Below, in pieces: positions 37,477-47,112 of a stretch of 64,000 nucleotides of DNA (positions within the stretch are counted from its first letter, which is position 1; the number at the start of each line of letters is the position of its first letter). This DNA comes from Vreelandella profundi (GTDB lineage: Bacteria; Pseudomonadota; Gammaproteobacteria; Pseudomonadales; Halomonadaceae), in NCBI RefSeq assembly GCF_019722725.1, contig NZ_CP077941.1, forward strand, positions 1,364,001 to 1,428,000. Direction: 5' to 3'. A program made the position numbers and the translations under genes. Under the pieces are notes generated by a model. That model saw only the letters and a program-made list of their open reading frames with translations, ran no database searches and was not told the origin of the DNA.

Positions 37477-40400
37477 TTATTCTGGAAGCGTGTCTTGCTG
37501 TGCCTGTTTACGCTTCTCGCGCGGATCGTTGTGCGCACGAGTGCGGCGACGCGGCTTCGGCATGTCTTCAGCAGGTGCTTCTTCGGCAGTCGTTGTTTCA
37601 GCTTGCGCTTCACTAGCTACCGGGAGGGCAGGCTGAGGCTCTGCATCCGCTGTCGGTGCGAGATCAGCCTGCGGCTCAACGACTGAATGCTCGCTGCTGA
37701 GCTTCTCGTCAGTCTGTTTCTCAGGCTCTTGTTTCTCAGGCTCTTGTTTCTCAGATTCTTGCTTCTCAGGTTCTGGTTGCGCAGAAGCCTGCTGATCAGT
37801 GCCTTGCGCTATAACGCTAGGCTGCTCTTCAGCCGCAGGCGTTGGCTGTTGAGCCTCAGCGATACGCTCAGAAACACTAGCAGCGGCTGCTTGCTGGAGC
37901 GATTTTTCAGCGTCGCTGGAGGCAGCGGCCTGACTATTGCTGCTTGGCTCACTCTGATCAGCGTTTATGGTCGGCTCGACAGTACGCGGCGTTTCAACGT
38001 TTTCAGGCACGACCGGCTCGTCAACGTAGGGCGCTTGTTGATTTACAGGGGCCTGCTGAACGTCTGGCTGCTCCGTTGGCGCTTCAGCTTCGGTCGCTTG
38101 GAAAGGCTCAGCTGCCGGCGCGTTGCTGGCTGGTGTCACCGACTCGCTTGGTTTAGCAAAGGCTTCTTGCTGCTCAGCGATTTCTGCTTCAGGCGCTGTC
38201 ACGGCCGCTTTAGGCTGACGACGCTGGTGCGTTGATCTGCGCGCTTTGGCATTCTCCGTCACGGGGCGTTCAGCCGTCGTCGTGTTGTCAGTGTCGATAG
38301 CGTCTTGTGACGGCGCGACTTCGGGCAGGGCAACGTTGTCTGCTAGTGCAGCATTGTCGTTATCCGCCGATTCCGCCGCCGATGTTTCATTAACAGGCAC
38401 TTCACTAACAGGCACTTCACTGGCAATCGCTTCGCTGACCACGGGCTGCTCGGCAGACGCTTCACTTGGCGTTGGCGTGGTCTCTAGTGCTTCGCTGGGC
38501 GCCTCGGCCTGCAGTTTTAGCTGCTCGGCTTCTGCCTGAGGATTAATGGCCTGGGTGCGCGAACGATTACGTGGGTTGTTACGCGTACGCTTGGGCTTAT
38601 CGTCATCCTGCTTGGCTTTCGGCTGAACGTCAGTACTGGCCGGCTGTTTAACCGCTTCCTCGCGCTGATTTTCGCGAGCAGCTTCGCGCCGCGGCTCTTT
38701 CTGTGCGGCGGGCTTGCTAGCGATATCATTGCTATGGCTGTCTTTTGCGGTATTGACGCTGTCTTGCGCGTTGCTCTCGTTTTGCTGAGGATGGCGACGA
38801 CGATTGCGCGTACGGCTAGGGCCGCTGCGTTTATCGCTATTATCATCGCTCACCGGGCGTGGCGTGCTGCTGCTGCGCGGCTCGGCTTTTTGCTCAGTTT
38901 TGGCAGGACTTTCGCTGCGCGATTCGGTTCTGCTGTTATTGCTATCGTTGCGCTCACCGCGTGCCGGGCGCTGACGTGACTCGCTGTTACGCTGACTGCT
39001 TCTGCGCTCGGTTGAGCGACGTGGCGCTGGCGTTTCAACCTTCGGCGCAGGCGCTGGCTCAGCGGACGTATCGTCGCTGCCCAGAAGCTTTGCAAAGCCG
39101 CGCATGAAGCGCCCAATAACGCTAGGCTGCTCGCTAGGGGCTGCGGCTGCTTTGGTCGCAGCAGGCGTGGGAGCAGGCGCAGGCGCTTTTTCTTCAGTTT
39201 GTAGCGACGCCGGTGCCGGTGCGTTGTGGGTAACGCTTTTAACGGCAGCTTCAGCACGTTGAGCGGGGGGTACAAAGCTCGGTGCAGGCTCTTTACCTAC
39301 GTCGGTATCGGTCGACAGTTCAAAGCTTGAAAGGCTTTGTGTGTCGTCTTCATCTATATGGTCGTCACGCAGGCGCTGGACATCGTAATGCGGCGTATCC
39401 ATATCAGGATTAGGCAGCAGCACCACGCGCACACCCTGGCGAGATTCAAGATCTGCCAGCACGCTGCGTTTTTCGTTGAGTAAGTAGGTGGCGACCGGTA
39501 CCGGCAGAATGGCGCGAATCTGCGCGCTATTCTCTTTCATGGCCTCTTCTTCAATCAGGCGCATGATGGAAAGCGAGAGCGAGCGCACGTCGCGAATGGT
39601 GCCCTGGCCATTACAGCGTGGGCAAACCACGCCGCTGGTTTCACCCAGCGACGGGCGCAGGCGCTGACGAGACATTTCCATCAAGCCAAAGCGCGAGATG
39701 CGGCCGATTTGCACTCGCGCACGGTCCAACTTAAGCGCGTCACGCATGCGGTTTTCAACGTCACGCTGGTTGCGCGCAGGCCCCATGTCGATGAAGTCGA
39801 TAACCACCAAGCCACCGATATCGCGCAGGCGTAGCTGGCGAGCGATTTCATCGGCGGCTTCGGAGTTGGTCTGTAGCGCGGTTTCTTCGATGTCGCTGCC
39901 GCGGGTGGCGCGGGCAGAGTTGATATCGATGGAGACCAGGGCCTCGGTGTGATCGATAACAATCGAACCACCAGACGGCAGCTTTACTTCGCGTTGATAG
40001 GCTGTCTCGATTTGCGATTCGATCTGGAAGCGCGAGAACAGTGCGACTTCATCAGAGTAGAGTTTAATTTTTTGCTGATAAGAGGGCATAACCTGGCGGA
40101 TAAAGCCCAGCGCTTCGGCATGAACCTCTGGGCTATCGATCAATACTTCGCCGATGTCCTGGCGCAGATAGTCGCGCATGGCGCGGATGATGACATTAGA
40201 TTCACGGTAGATCAGGAACGGAGCAGGGCGCTTAGCCGCTTCAGTGGTGATGGATTCCCATACTTGAACTAGGTAGTCCAGATCCCACTGCAGTTCTTCT
40301 GGGTTGCGGCCAATGCCTGCGGTGCGCACGATCAGCCCCATTTTGTCAGGCACGGTCAGCTGGCCCATGGCATCTTTGAGCTGGCTGCGTTCGTCGCCTT

Positions 40401-40824
40401 CAATGCGGCGCGAGATGCCGCCAGCGCGAGGGTTGTTCGGCATTAACACTAAAAACCGGCCTGCCAAACTGACAAAGGTGGTCAGCGCGGCACCTTTGTT
40501 GCCACGCTCTTCTTTGTCGACCTGAACAATGACCTCTTGGCCTTCTCTGAGCACTTCTTTAATGCTCGGACGCCCGGAAACGTCTTTAACGAAGTATTCG
40601 CGAGAGATCTCTTTAAGCGGCAAAAAGCCGTGACGGTCAGCGCCGTAATCGACAAAGGCGGCTTCTAGTGAAGGTTCTACACGGGTAATTTTACCGCGAT
40701 AGATATTGGCTTTTTTCTGTTCTCGAGCGCCGGATTCGATATCTAAATCGTACAGGCGTTGTCCATCAACCAAGGCGACACGCAGCTCTTCAGGCTGGGT
40801 CGCATTAATAAGCATCCGTTTCAT
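37477..40824 (-). CDS. rne: ribonuclease E
   Basis: RNase E is the essential endonuclease for mRNA decay and for rRNA, tRNA and sRNA processing, and the scaffold of the degradosome. The start [15 protein letters not shown] matches E. coli, so CAT at 40822-40824 is used rather than the Met four residues upstream; this gives 1115 residues. The S1 domain, 5' sensor, DNase-I-like catalytic domain and Zn-link C-P-R-C (Cys401, Cys404) are conserved. From about residue 525 on, the protein is a long low-complexity region rich in Ala, Glu, Pro, Ser and Gln with Arg-rich blocks, as expected for RNA-binding and partner sites. A 15-bp tandem repeat encodes E-K-Q-E-P units near the end. Confidence 0.97.
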   Translation of the reverse strand: MKRMLINATQPEELRVALVDGQRLYDLDIESGAREQKKANIYRGKITRVEPSLEAAFVDYGADRHGFLPLKEISREYFVKDVSGRPSIKEVLREGQEVIVQVDKEERGNKGAALTTFVSLAGRFLVLMPNNPRAGGISRRIEGDERSQLKDAMGQLTVPDKMGLIVRTAGIGRNPEELQWDLDYLVQVWESITTEAAKRPAPFLIYRESNVIIRAMRDYLRQDIGEVLIDSPEVHAEALGFIRQVMPSYQQKIKLYSDEVALFSRFQIESQIETAYQREVKLPSGGSIVIDHTEALVSIDINSARATRGSDIEETALQTNSEAADEIARQLRLRDIGGLVVIDFIDMGPARNQRDVENRMRDALKLDRARVQIGRISRFGLMEMSRQRLRPSLGETSGVVCPRCNGQGTIRDVRSLSLSIMRLIEEEAMKENSAQIRAILPVPVATYLLNEKRSVLADLESRQGVRVVLLPNPDMDTPHYDVQRLRDDHIDEDDTQSLSSFELSTDTDVGKEPAPSFVPPAQRAEAAVKSVTHNAPAPASLQTEEKAPAPAPTPAATKAAAAPSEQPSVIGRFMRGFAKLLGSDDTSAEPAPAPKVETPAPRRSTERRSSQRNSESRQRPARGERNDSNNSRTESRSESPAKTEQKAEPRSSSTPRPVSDDNSDKRSGPSRTRNRRRHPQQNESNAQDSVNTAKDSHSNDIASKPAAQKEPRREAARENQREEAVKQPASTDVQPKAKQDDDKPKRTRNNPRNRSRTQAINPQAEAEQLKLQAEAPSEALETTPTPSEASAEQPVVSEAIASEVPVSEVPVNETSAAESADNDNAALADNVALPEVAPSQDAIDTDNTTTAERPVTENAKARRSTHQRRQPKAAVTAPEAEIAEQQEAFAKPSESVTPASNAPAAEPFQATEAEAPTEQPDVQQAPVNQQAPYVDEPVVPENVETPRTVEPTINADQSEPSSNSQAAASSDAEKSLQQAAAASVSERIAEAQQPTPAAEEQPSVIAQGTDQQASAQPEPEKQESEKQEPEKQEPEKQTDEKLSSEHSVVEPQADLAPTADAEPQPALPVASEAQAETTTAEEAPAEDMPKPRRRTRAHNDPREKRKQAQQDTLPE
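37717..37776 (-). repeat. 15-bp tandem repeat in the rne C-terminal region
   Basis: Four units: 37717-37731 and 37732-37746 are identical (TTTCTCAGGCTCTTG on the plus strand), 37747-37761 differs at two positions and 37762-37776 at four. They encode repeated Glu-Lys-Gln-Glu-Pro in the disordered tail of RNase E. Confidence 0.85.
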
Positions 40825-41552
40825 GTTATCTCGCATAGCGTTACGTGCCGGCGAACTACCTAAGGCGTGGCGTAGGTGAATCGCTGGTTGCTGCGTGCTT
40901 GTGCTCGGCGCATAGCTATGCTGACGCGTAAAACCGGGAAGGCGTCATCGCCGACCCGGCCAATAGGGCGTTGAGTACGTGGCGGAGGCAGGACATATTC
41001 CGGTGGCTGTCACGTCCATCCGGCCCTGCTGACACCGCCAACACCTGGCATTCATCAATTCACCAACGCCGACCACCGGCACAGCGTTGAACTTGTCGTC
41101 CTGAGTCAGCCGGCACCTTGTGACGAAAAAGGAGGGGTTGCTCAGCACGTGGCGTTTTTAAGTTTCTAACCCGCCGTTAATGGCTGGGCTTACGTACATC
41201 TGCCGACAAAAAACGGGCGGCAGATTTGCTGCATTTTTAGATCAGATTTCGATGCCGGAAAAACGGACAATGCGTACACTGGTGCCGCTTTTCGTGCTCA
41301 GGCCTGCGTGTTTGTCGGGCAGGCGCATTAACCAAACTCAGCGTTGATACATTTTGCTAAGCAATTTTGCCAATTAGCTATTGATCAGCTAGTGATAGCG
41401 CTAGATAAGGAAGCTTTCTGCGCTAGGCTGGTGAGCATTTTTGAATATAACAGTAAAGACAACGACCAGCAATTGACGCAATGCTCTTGGGTCTACGCTA
41501 GAATGCCGTTTTTAGCCTGACGTCATCGAGTAACAGCAGGAGTAAGCAAGTA
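40825..41552. promoter_or_regulatory. rne-rluC divergent intergenic region with long rne leader
   Basis: This 728-base gap has no convincing gene. On the minus strand it would be the rne leader; RNase E is known to control its own mRNA through structured 5' UTR hairpins in enterobacteria. A nested hairpin lies at 40981-41039 (GGCGG/CCGCC, GCAGG/CCTGC, GGAC/GTCC). A second lies at 41198-41225 (ATCTGCCG/CGGCAGAT). A possible minus-strand promoter is TTGGCA (complement of 41368-41373), 18 bases, TATCAA (complement of 41344-41349), which would give a leader near 510 nt. For rluC, TAGAAT at 41499-41504 is a possible -10, with TTGACG at 41473-41478 too far (20 bases). Confidence 0.5.
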
Positions 41553-42494
41553 ATGTCCGAAGGGCGTGAAGTACAGTGGGTGGATATTGCCCCGGAACAA
41601 GCAGGGCAGCGAATTGATAATTTTCTCATGACGCGTTTGAAGGGAGCGCCGCGCGCGCTTATCTATCGAATCGTGCGCAAGGGAGAAGTTCGCGTTAATA
41701 AAAAGCGCGTTAAGGTGGATTACCGGTTGCAGGCGGGAGATTTGGTTCGCGTGCCGCCGCTGCGTTTGGCACCGCGTGAAGCGGTTAAAGAGGTCAGTGA
41801 TAACCTGCGTGATCTGCTAGTCGGCAGCGTCATTATGGAGGGCCCCGATTGGATGGTGCTCAACAAGCCTTCGGGGCTTGCCGTGCATGGTGGCAGCGGC
41901 GTTAAGATTGGCTTGATCGAAGCGCTGCGCCAAGTGCGTGATGATTTGAGTTTCTTGGAGCTGGTTCACCGGCTTGATCGCGATACGTCAGGCTGCTTGC
42001 TGCTTGCTAAATCCCGCGATGCGCTAGTGACGCTCAACGAGTCATTAAAAAAGCACGGTATGGATAAGCGCTACTTAGCCCTGGTGAGCGGACGCTGGCC
42101 TGCGCGTAAAACCTATGAAAGCGCTCGCTTGGATCGCTTTGATGCAGGCAATGGCGAGCGGCGGGTTAGGGTCGACCCTAACGGGAAGGTCTCGCGCACG
42201 CATTTTTCGGTGGTCGAAGCGTTTGAGAAAGTCACCCTCATCGAAGCTGAGCCGGTGACGGGGCGCACGCATCAAATTCGCGTTCACGCCGCCCATGCAG
42301 GCCACGCGCTGCTGGGGGACGATAAATACGCCACTCGTGAAAGTGGCTTTCTGACTAAGCAGCTAGGGCTGGGACGGCTTTTCTTGCATGCCCGCGCGCT
42401 GACCTTTCCTGAACCCACGAATGGCCGCCCGGTAACGGTTAAAGCGCCGCTGCCAGAGGCTCTGGAAGAAGCGCTTAAGCGCGCCCGTCGATAA
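41553..42494 (+). CDS. rluC: 23S rRNA pseudouridine(955/2504/2580) synthase RluC
   Basis: RluC makes three pseudouridines in the peptidyl-transferase region of 23S rRNA. The 313-residue protein has an N-terminal S4 RNA-binding domain (about residues 15-75) and the RluA-type catalytic domain with H-R-L-D-R-D-T-S-G holding the catalytic Asp, plus the G-R-T-H-Q-I-R-V-H motif. GCAGGAG precedes the ATG. Divergence from rne is the same as in E. coli and Pseudomonas. Confidence 0.95.
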   Translation: MSEGREVQWVDIAPEQAGQRIDNFLMTRLKGAPRALIYRIVRKGEVRVNKKRVKVDYRLQAGDLVRVPPLRLAPREAVKEVSDNLRDLLVGSVIMEGPDWMVLNKPSGLAVHGGSGVKIGLIEALRQVRDDLSFLELVHRLDRDTSGCLLLAKSRDALVTLNESLKKHGMDKRYLALVSGRWPARKTYESARLDRFDAGNGERRVRVDPNGKVSRTHFSVVEAFEKVTLIEAEPVTGRTHQIRVHAAHAGHALLGDDKYATRESGFLTKQLGLGRLFLHARALTFPEPTNGRPVTVKAPLPEALEEALKRARR

Positions 42495-42534
42495 GCGGCC
42501 CTTGACTCATTTGCCTGCTAATTAAGGAGCTGCA

Positions 42535-43188
42535 ATGCAGTACGAGCTGATGATATTTGACTGGGACGGCACGCTGATGGACTCGGTGCCGCGTATTGTA
42601 TCGTGCATGCAGGCTGCTGCTTTAGAAGCCGAGTGGGGCGCGCTTTCGGCGCCTGAGGTTGAAGATATTATTGGCCTAGGCCTGCCTGAAGCGATTGCTA
42701 AGCTTTGCCCCGGTATTTTACCCGCCCAGGCAGAGCGCCTTCGCGAGCGCTATTCGCACCATTTTGTGCATGCTGACGCAACGCCAATGATGTTTTTTGC
42801 CGGCGTAGAAGCGCACATCGCTCGTCTGCGCGAACGCGAGGGGCAGCGCTTGGCAGTAGCGACAGGTAAAAGTCGCCGTGGCCTTGACCGTATTTTTGCT
42901 GAGACGGGTAGCGGTGCGTGGTTTCAAGCCAGTCGTACGGCGGATGAGACCCGCTCAAAGCCCCATCCGCAAATGCTTTCCGAGCTGCTGGCAGAGCTGT
43001 CGATTCCGGTTGAGCGGGCGGTGATGGTCGGCGATACCGAGTATGACTTGGAAATGGCGCGAGCGATCGGCATGGATCGTATCGGGGTAACCTATGGTGT
43101 GCATACGCCAGAGCGCCTCTCGCTGAGTCGTCCTCAGTGGCTGGCGCATAGTGTCGATGAGCTTTTTGAGCGATTGCATGGCGAGTAG
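42535..43188 (+). CDS. HAD-superfamily phosphatase (subfamily IA)
   Basis: A 217-residue haloacid-dehalogenase-like hydrolase. Motif I is D-W-D-G-T-L-M-D-S with the nucleophile Asp, motif II the Thr in V-A-T-G-K, motif III a Lys in S-K-P-H-P, motif IV G-D-T-E-Y-D. The cap insertion is helical as in phosphoglycolate phosphatases, but the substrate cannot be told from sequence. AAGGAG precedes the ATG. It lies between rluC and sppA, a conserved order in Pseudomonas. Confidence 0.88.
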   Translation: MQYELMIFDWDGTLMDSVPRIVSCMQAAALEAEWGALSAPEVEDIIGLGLPEAIAKLCPGILPAQAERLRERYSHHFVHADATPMMFFAGVEAHIARLREREGQRLAVATGKSRRGLDRIFAETGSGAWFQASRTADETRSKPHPQMLSELLAELSIPVERAVMVGDTEYDLEMARAIGMDRIGVTYGVHTPERLSLSRPQWLAHSVDELFERLHGE

Positions 43189-43212
43189 CCTGCGTCTATA
43201 TAAGGATATTTT

Positions 43213-44253
43213 ATGAGTGACGATCGCTGGACAGACGGTGCCGAGGTTTCATCAGAAAACGTAGACCCACTGGCGGGTGCCCCCGGAGACGACGCTGAAA
43301 CGTTGCGTGAGCGTCAGCGCCTGGCGCAGGTGGATATGATGGATCGTTGGGTCGGCGGTGTTTTAACCGAGCAGCGCCGCACCCGACGCTGGAAGTTATT
43401 TTTCCGTTTGATGATGCTCGCGGTGGTGTTGGTAGTGCTATTTGCCACGCTTTATGGACTGTTTTGGAACAGTTCAAGCTCCGCAGGGCCTACCCAGCGC
43501 CATTTAGGTATTGTGGAGGTTAATGGCGTGATCGCCAGTGATTCTCCTGCCAATGCTGAGCGCATTATTCAGGGGCTTAATCGCGCATGGGAGGCGGAAA
43601 GCGCAGCCGCCGTGGTGCTGCATATTAATAGTCCTGGCGGTAGTCCGGTGCAGTCGCAGCGCATCTATGCGGAGATCATGCGTCTACGAGAGCAGGGCGA
43701 TAAGCCGATTATCGCGGTTATTGAAGATATCGGTGCCAGCGGTGCCTATTACATTGCCGCGGCGGCTGACGACATTGTCGCATCGCCTGTGAGCCTGGTC
43801 GGCTCTATCGGCGTTATCTATGCGGGGTTTGGCTTTGAAGAGGCAATAGCCCGAATCGGCGTTGAGCGTCGCGTGCTGACCGCGGGCGAGAACAAGGCCT
43901 TCTTAGATCCTTTTCAGCCGCTAGATGACGACGCCGAGACGTTTTGGCAGGGCGTACTTAGCCAGACTCATCAGCAGTTTATTGACGATGTGCGTGCTGG
44001 AAGGGGCGATCGGCTCAGCGACAGCCCGGATATTTTCTCTGGCCTGATTTGGAGCGGCGAGCAGAGTATCGAGCTGGGCTTGGTCGATCAGCTGGGTAGC
44101 CTTGAGCAGGTGGCGCGCGAACAGGTTGGCGAGACGAACTGGATTGACTACACGCCGAGTATTGATCCATTTGAGCGCCTGACGCGACGCTTCGCTCAAG
44201 TGGCCGCTGAGGTGTTGGGCGTTCGTGCCCCTAACACCCCGCTGCGCTTTTAG
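43213..44253 (+). CDS. sppA: S49-family signal peptide peptidase (SppA type, short form)
   Basis: This membrane-bound serine protease degrades leftover signal peptides or membrane proteins. The 346-residue product has a cytoplasmic N-terminus, one membrane span at about residues 60-83, then the S49 domain. The nucleophile serine is in I-G-A-S-G-A-Y-Y-I and the general-base lysine probably in G-E-N-K-A-F-L-D-P. The N-S-P-G-G motif is present. The length is about half of E. coli SppA, as in the short SppA/SohB-like form. Confidence 0.9.
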   Translation: MSDDRWTDGAEVSSENVDPLAGAPGDDAETLRERQRLAQVDMMDRWVGGVLTEQRRTRRWKLFFRLMMLAVVLVVLFATLYGLFWNSSSSAGPTQRHLGIVEVNGVIASDSPANAERIIQGLNRAWEAESAAAVVLHINSPGGSPVQSQRIYAEIMRLREQGDKPIIAVIEDIGASGAYYIAAAADDIVASPVSLVGSIGVIYAGFGFEEAIARIGVERRVLTAGENKAFLDPFQPLDDDAETFWQGVLSQTHQQFIDDVRAGRGDRLSDSPDIFSGLIWSGEQSIELGLVDQLGSLEQVAREQVGETNWIDYTPSIDPFERLTRRFAQVAAEVLGVRAPNTPLRF

Positions 44254-44303
44254 TTTGAGCTCGCCTGTATAGTGATACCTGTATTGGGTGCGGCGGCTGC
44301 CTG

Positions 44304-44918
44304 TTATGAAGCGCCAAGCGGGTCTAGGCCCGCTTGGCGTAGCATGTCGCACAGTGCAATCAGCGGTAGCCCAATCAGTGCGTTGGGGTCGCGACCCTCA
44401 AGTTTTTCAAACAGCGCAATGCCTAGTCCTTCCATTCGAAAACTGCCAGCGCTGTCTAGCGGCTGCTCTTTGGTGACGTAGTTCTCGATTTCTTGTGTGG
44501 TCAGTGTGCGAAAAACCACCTCGAAAGGCTCCACGTGCACGTGATGGCGCTGATGGCGTGTATCTAACAGCGCAAGCCCGGTGAGAAAAGTGACGCGCTG
44601 GCCAGAAAAGCGGGCAAGATTAGCGCATGCTTTTTCGGACGTATGCGGCTTGCCGAGAATGTCGCCTTCAAATACCGCGACTTGATCGGAGCCGATAATG
44701 CAGTGGCGTGGAAAGCGCGTTGCGACAGCATTGGCTTTGCTAAGCGCGAGGCGATGCACTAACGCATGCGGTGTTTCGCCGCTATGCGGCGTCTCATCAA
44801 TGTCCGGCGAGTAGCATTGGTAAGGAAGCTGCAGGCGGTCAAGCAGCTCGCGTCGCCAGCGTGAGCTGGACGCCAGCACCAGCTCGATGGTTGATGGCTC
44901 GGTCATTGATGAGGTCAT
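44304..44918 (-). CDS. yceF: Maf/YceF-family nucleotide pyrophosphatase
   Basis: Maf proteins hydrolyse modified nucleotides; the YceF branch prefers 7-methyl-GTP. ATG at 44918 is chosen because AGGAG stands six bases before it; ten more residues would be possible upstream. The 204-residue product has S-S-S-R-W-R-R-E-L-L, the E-T-P-H/D-E-T region, S-K-A-x-A, G-S-D-Q-V and L-x-G-K-P-x-x-x-E motifs typical of Maf. The gene is placed between sppA and yceD as in Pseudomonas, on the opposite strand from both. Confidence 0.9.
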   Translation of the reverse strand: MTSSMTEPSTIELVLASSSRWRRELLDRLQLPYQCYSPDIDETPHSGETPHALVHRLALSKANAVATRFPRHCIIGSDQVAVFEGDILGKPHTSEKACANLARFSGQRVTFLTGLALLDTRHQRHHVHVEPFEVVFRTLTTQEIENYVTKEQPLDSAGSFRMEGLGIALFEKLEGRDPNALIGLPLIALCDMLRQAGLDPLGAS

Positions 44919-45130
44919 AAAGGCTCCTGGCAGCATGATGGTGCTCACTGATTGTAGGCTGTGATTGTGTTGATGCAGCCTAATTAAGTAGTAGAGCGCC
45001 TAAGCGATAGAGTGTAGCGAAAGCAGCTAAAGGTGCCTATACGCTGCTGGATTGAGTCCCAGATGGACTGCTTATTGAGCCTTATTTGAATTATTTGTTG
45101 AGGAAGCGATGAAGAATTGTGTAGACGGCT

Positions 45131-45159
45131 TTGACACCAGCAGGGGGAGTGCCTATCAT
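45131..45159 (+). promoter_or_regulatory. strong sigma-70 promoter for yceD-rpmF-plsX
   Basis: A perfect -35 TTGACA (45131-45136), 17-base spacer and -10 TATCAT (45154-45159). Transcription would begin near 45166, only about three bases before the yceD ATG at 45169, so this mRNA would be nearly leaderless. It overlaps an alternative upstream start of yceD. Confidence 0.75.
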
Positions 45160-45168
45160 TGCGCGCCT

Positions 45169-45699
45169 ATGTTGACCTCACAACTCCCCAGCCGGGTTGA
45201 GCCTTATAAGCTTGCAGCCCGCCACGAACGAATAGAAGGCTTGGTAGCGCTTGATAAGCTGCCACGTCTTGCCGATGAAGCGGGTATCCAAACTGGCGAC
45301 TGTCATGTCGTGCTTGAGTTTGGCGTCGATGCTCAAGGCCGTCGTGAAATTCGTGGCCACTTGCAAGCGACGTTGGCGCTTGCCTGCCGACGCTGCCTGG
45401 TGCCGCTGCCTCAACAGGTGGACAGTGACTTTCTGCTTGGAATGATCACTGATGAAGCCTTAGCGGCCGAGCTGCCTGCGAGTCATGAACCGGTGCTGGT
45501 GGAAAAGGAACAGCTGGATCTTCTGACCGTGGTTGAGGATGAATTGATCCTTAGCCTGCCTCAGGTGGTCTATCATGATGAAGCCGAATGTCATGTCTCG
45601 GCGGAGCAGCTGGTCAGCAAAACAGAAGGCGCGGCGACAGAAGTAACGCCAGCGACGAACCCTTTCGCGGTGCTGAATGTCTTGAAAGGCAAAAAATAA
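45169..45699 (+). CDS. yceD: DUF177 / YceD-family 23S rRNA accumulation protein
   Basis: YceD is needed for normal 23S rRNA processing and accumulation in E. coli and plants. ATG 45169 gives 176 residues starting M-L-T-S-Q-L-P-S-R-V-E-P-Y-K, which aligns with the family start. An in-frame ATG at 45109 has a good ribosome-binding site (GAGGAAG) but would add 20 residues encoded across a strong promoter. C-x-R-C near the middle and N-P-F-A-V-L-x-x-L-K-x-K at the C-terminus are the usual family marks. The cluster with rpmF is nearly universal. Confidence 0.92.
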   Translation: MLTSQLPSRVEPYKLAARHERIEGLVALDKLPRLADEAGIQTGDCHVVLEFGVDAQGRREIRGHLQATLALACRRCLVPLPQQVDSDFLLGMITDEALAAELPASHEPVLVEKEQLDLLTVVEDELILSLPQVVYHDEAECHVSAEQLVSKTEGAATEVTPATNPFAVLNVLKGKK

Positions 45700-45735
45700 G
45701 CACCCTTTACCTTAAATACCTTGGAGTAAACACCC

Positions 45736-45906
45736 ATGGCAGTTCAGCAGAATCGTAAAACTCGTTCCAAGCGCGGCATGCGTCGTAGCCACGATGCACT
45801 TACCGGCCCGACTCTGTCTCAGGACAAAGAAACCGGTACGACTCACCTGCGTCACCACGTTGCCTCAGATGGCTTCTACCGTGGTCGTAAGGTTGTTGAG
45901 GTATAG
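45736..45906 (+). CDS. rpmF: 50S ribosomal protein L32
   Basis: The 56-residue product begins [20 protein letters not shown] and ends G-R-K-V-V-E-V, the standard gammaproteobacterial L32. A TTGGAGT site lies 10 bases before the ATG. It is placed 36 bases after yceD and before plsX, the usual order linking ribosome and lipid synthesis. No zinc-binding cysteines are present, as in the E. coli protein. Confidence 0.98.
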   Translation: MAVQQNRKTRSKRGMRRSHDALTGPTLSQDKETGTTHLRHHVASDGFYRGRKVVEV

Positions 45907-45949
45907 GTCTCAACGGCACTGTTAAGCGGCTAAACGGATTCGGTGCGGT

Positions 45950-46993
45950 ATGCGTCTAGCGATTGATGTAATGGGGGGTGACCAAGGCCCTCTTGCAGTT
46001 ATCGCTGGCTCTGCCAGGGCTGTGGTGGAAAACCCAAGCCTAGAGCTGATTTTGTTTGGCCCGCGTCAGCAGATTCTTGCTGAGCTTTCGCGCTTGCCGC
46101 AGCCTTTGGCTGCGGCAGCGTCGCGTTTGGTGGCCTGTGATGCTCCCGATAGCATTTTGTCATCTTCGACCGCTGCCTGGGCGTTACGCAAAGGTCGTTC
46201 GAGTAGCATGGCGCATATGCTGCGCAGCGTTGCTAAGGGCGAAGCGGTGGCGGGCGTCAGTGCGGGCAATACGGCCGCGCTGGTGGCGCTTGCAAGGCGA
46301 GAGCTGGGAATGATCAAGGGTATTTCTCGCCCAGCGATCAGTACGGCCATTCCGGCCCGCGCTGGGCGTCGCTGCTATTTGCTTGATTTAGGTGCTAACG
46401 TTGATTCGCCCGCTAGTCGACTGGTCGATTTTGCACGCATGGGTGCGGCGATGGCGCAATGTGTCGATGGTACGCCGATGCCTCGAGTAGCGCTGCTCAA
46501 CGTTGGTTCAGAAGCTACCAAAGGAAGCGCAAGCGTGCGGGAGGCCGATCGTCTGCTGCGCGAGTATGCTAACGATGATGCCTTTACCTACGAAGGCTAT
46601 GCCGAAGGTGGCGATCTGTTTAAGGGCCAGTTTGACGTGGTGGTGTGCGATGGCTTTGTGGGTAATGCCGTTCTTAAGGCAAGCGAAGGTTTGACAAGTA
46701 TGCTGGTCGAGCGCGTACAGATGGCCTTTGAGTCGCGTCTGAGCGGTCGTTTGGCAAGCCTGCTGGCCAAGCCTGTGTTAAAGCGGTTGAAGCGTGAGCT
46801 TGATCCCGTGCGTTATAATGGGGCTAGTTTGTTAGGGTTGCGTGGGATTGTGGTAAAAAGTCACGGCAGTACGCATGCCGATGGTTTCTACTACGCTATT
46901 CAGCGGGCGCTAAAGGAAGTAGAGCACAATTTACCTGCGAGGATCGCAGGCCGCTGGCAGGCGTCATCTTTTGAAAGCGATGGCGCTCGCTAG
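45950..46993 (+). CDS. plsX: phosphate acyltransferase PlsX
   Basis: PlsX converts acyl-ACP to acyl-phosphate, the donor used by PlsY in phospholipid synthesis. The 347-residue protein starts M-R-L-A-I-D-V-M-G-G-D and has G-A-N-V-D-S, L-L-N-V-G-S-E-A-T-K-G and G-F-V-G-N-A, all typical. No strong ribosome-binding site is seen directly before the ATG. It starts 43 bases after rpmF and is followed by fabD. Confidence 0.96.
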   Translation: MRLAIDVMGGDQGPLAVIAGSARAVVENPSLELILFGPRQQILAELSRLPQPLAAAASRLVACDAPDSILSSSTAAWALRKGRSSSMAHMLRSVAKGEAVAGVSAGNTAALVALARRELGMIKGISRPAISTAIPARAGRRCYLLDLGANVDSPASRLVDFARMGAAMAQCVDGTPMPRVALLNVGSEATKGSASVREADRLLREYANDDAFTYEGYAEGGDLFKGQFDVVVCDGFVGNAVLKASEGLTSMLVERVQMAFESRLSGRLASLLAKPVLKRLKRELDPVRYNGASLLGLRGIVVKSHGSTHADGFYYAIQRALKEVEHNLPARIAGRWQASSFESDGAR

Positions 46994-47112
46994 CCATGAG
47001 TAGATAATAAGTAGTAAGAATTTTTTGCGGGTTATAGGCGGCATCAGGATGTGCCAATAGACCCGCCGATCGCTCATATGAGCAAATGCCTACAAGAGCA
47101 AAGGTGAACGAC

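Noticed and set aside
37424-37776. Possible CRISPR or phage-type repeat
   Set aside because: The 15-bp units are contiguous and in frame within rne, without spacers; this is a protein-coding tandem repeat.
38246-38979. Plus-strand ORFs opposite the rne tail
   Set aside because: Shadows of the repetitive Ala/Glu/Ser codons of rne on the other strand.
40945-41148. 67-codon minus-strand ORF in the rne leader
   Set aside because: It overlaps the best leader hairpins, has no ribosome-binding site, and resembles no family.
41473-41504. rluC promoter TTGACG/TAGAAT
   Set aside because: The 20-base spacer is too long for a confident sigma-70 promoter; mentioned only in the intergenic entry.
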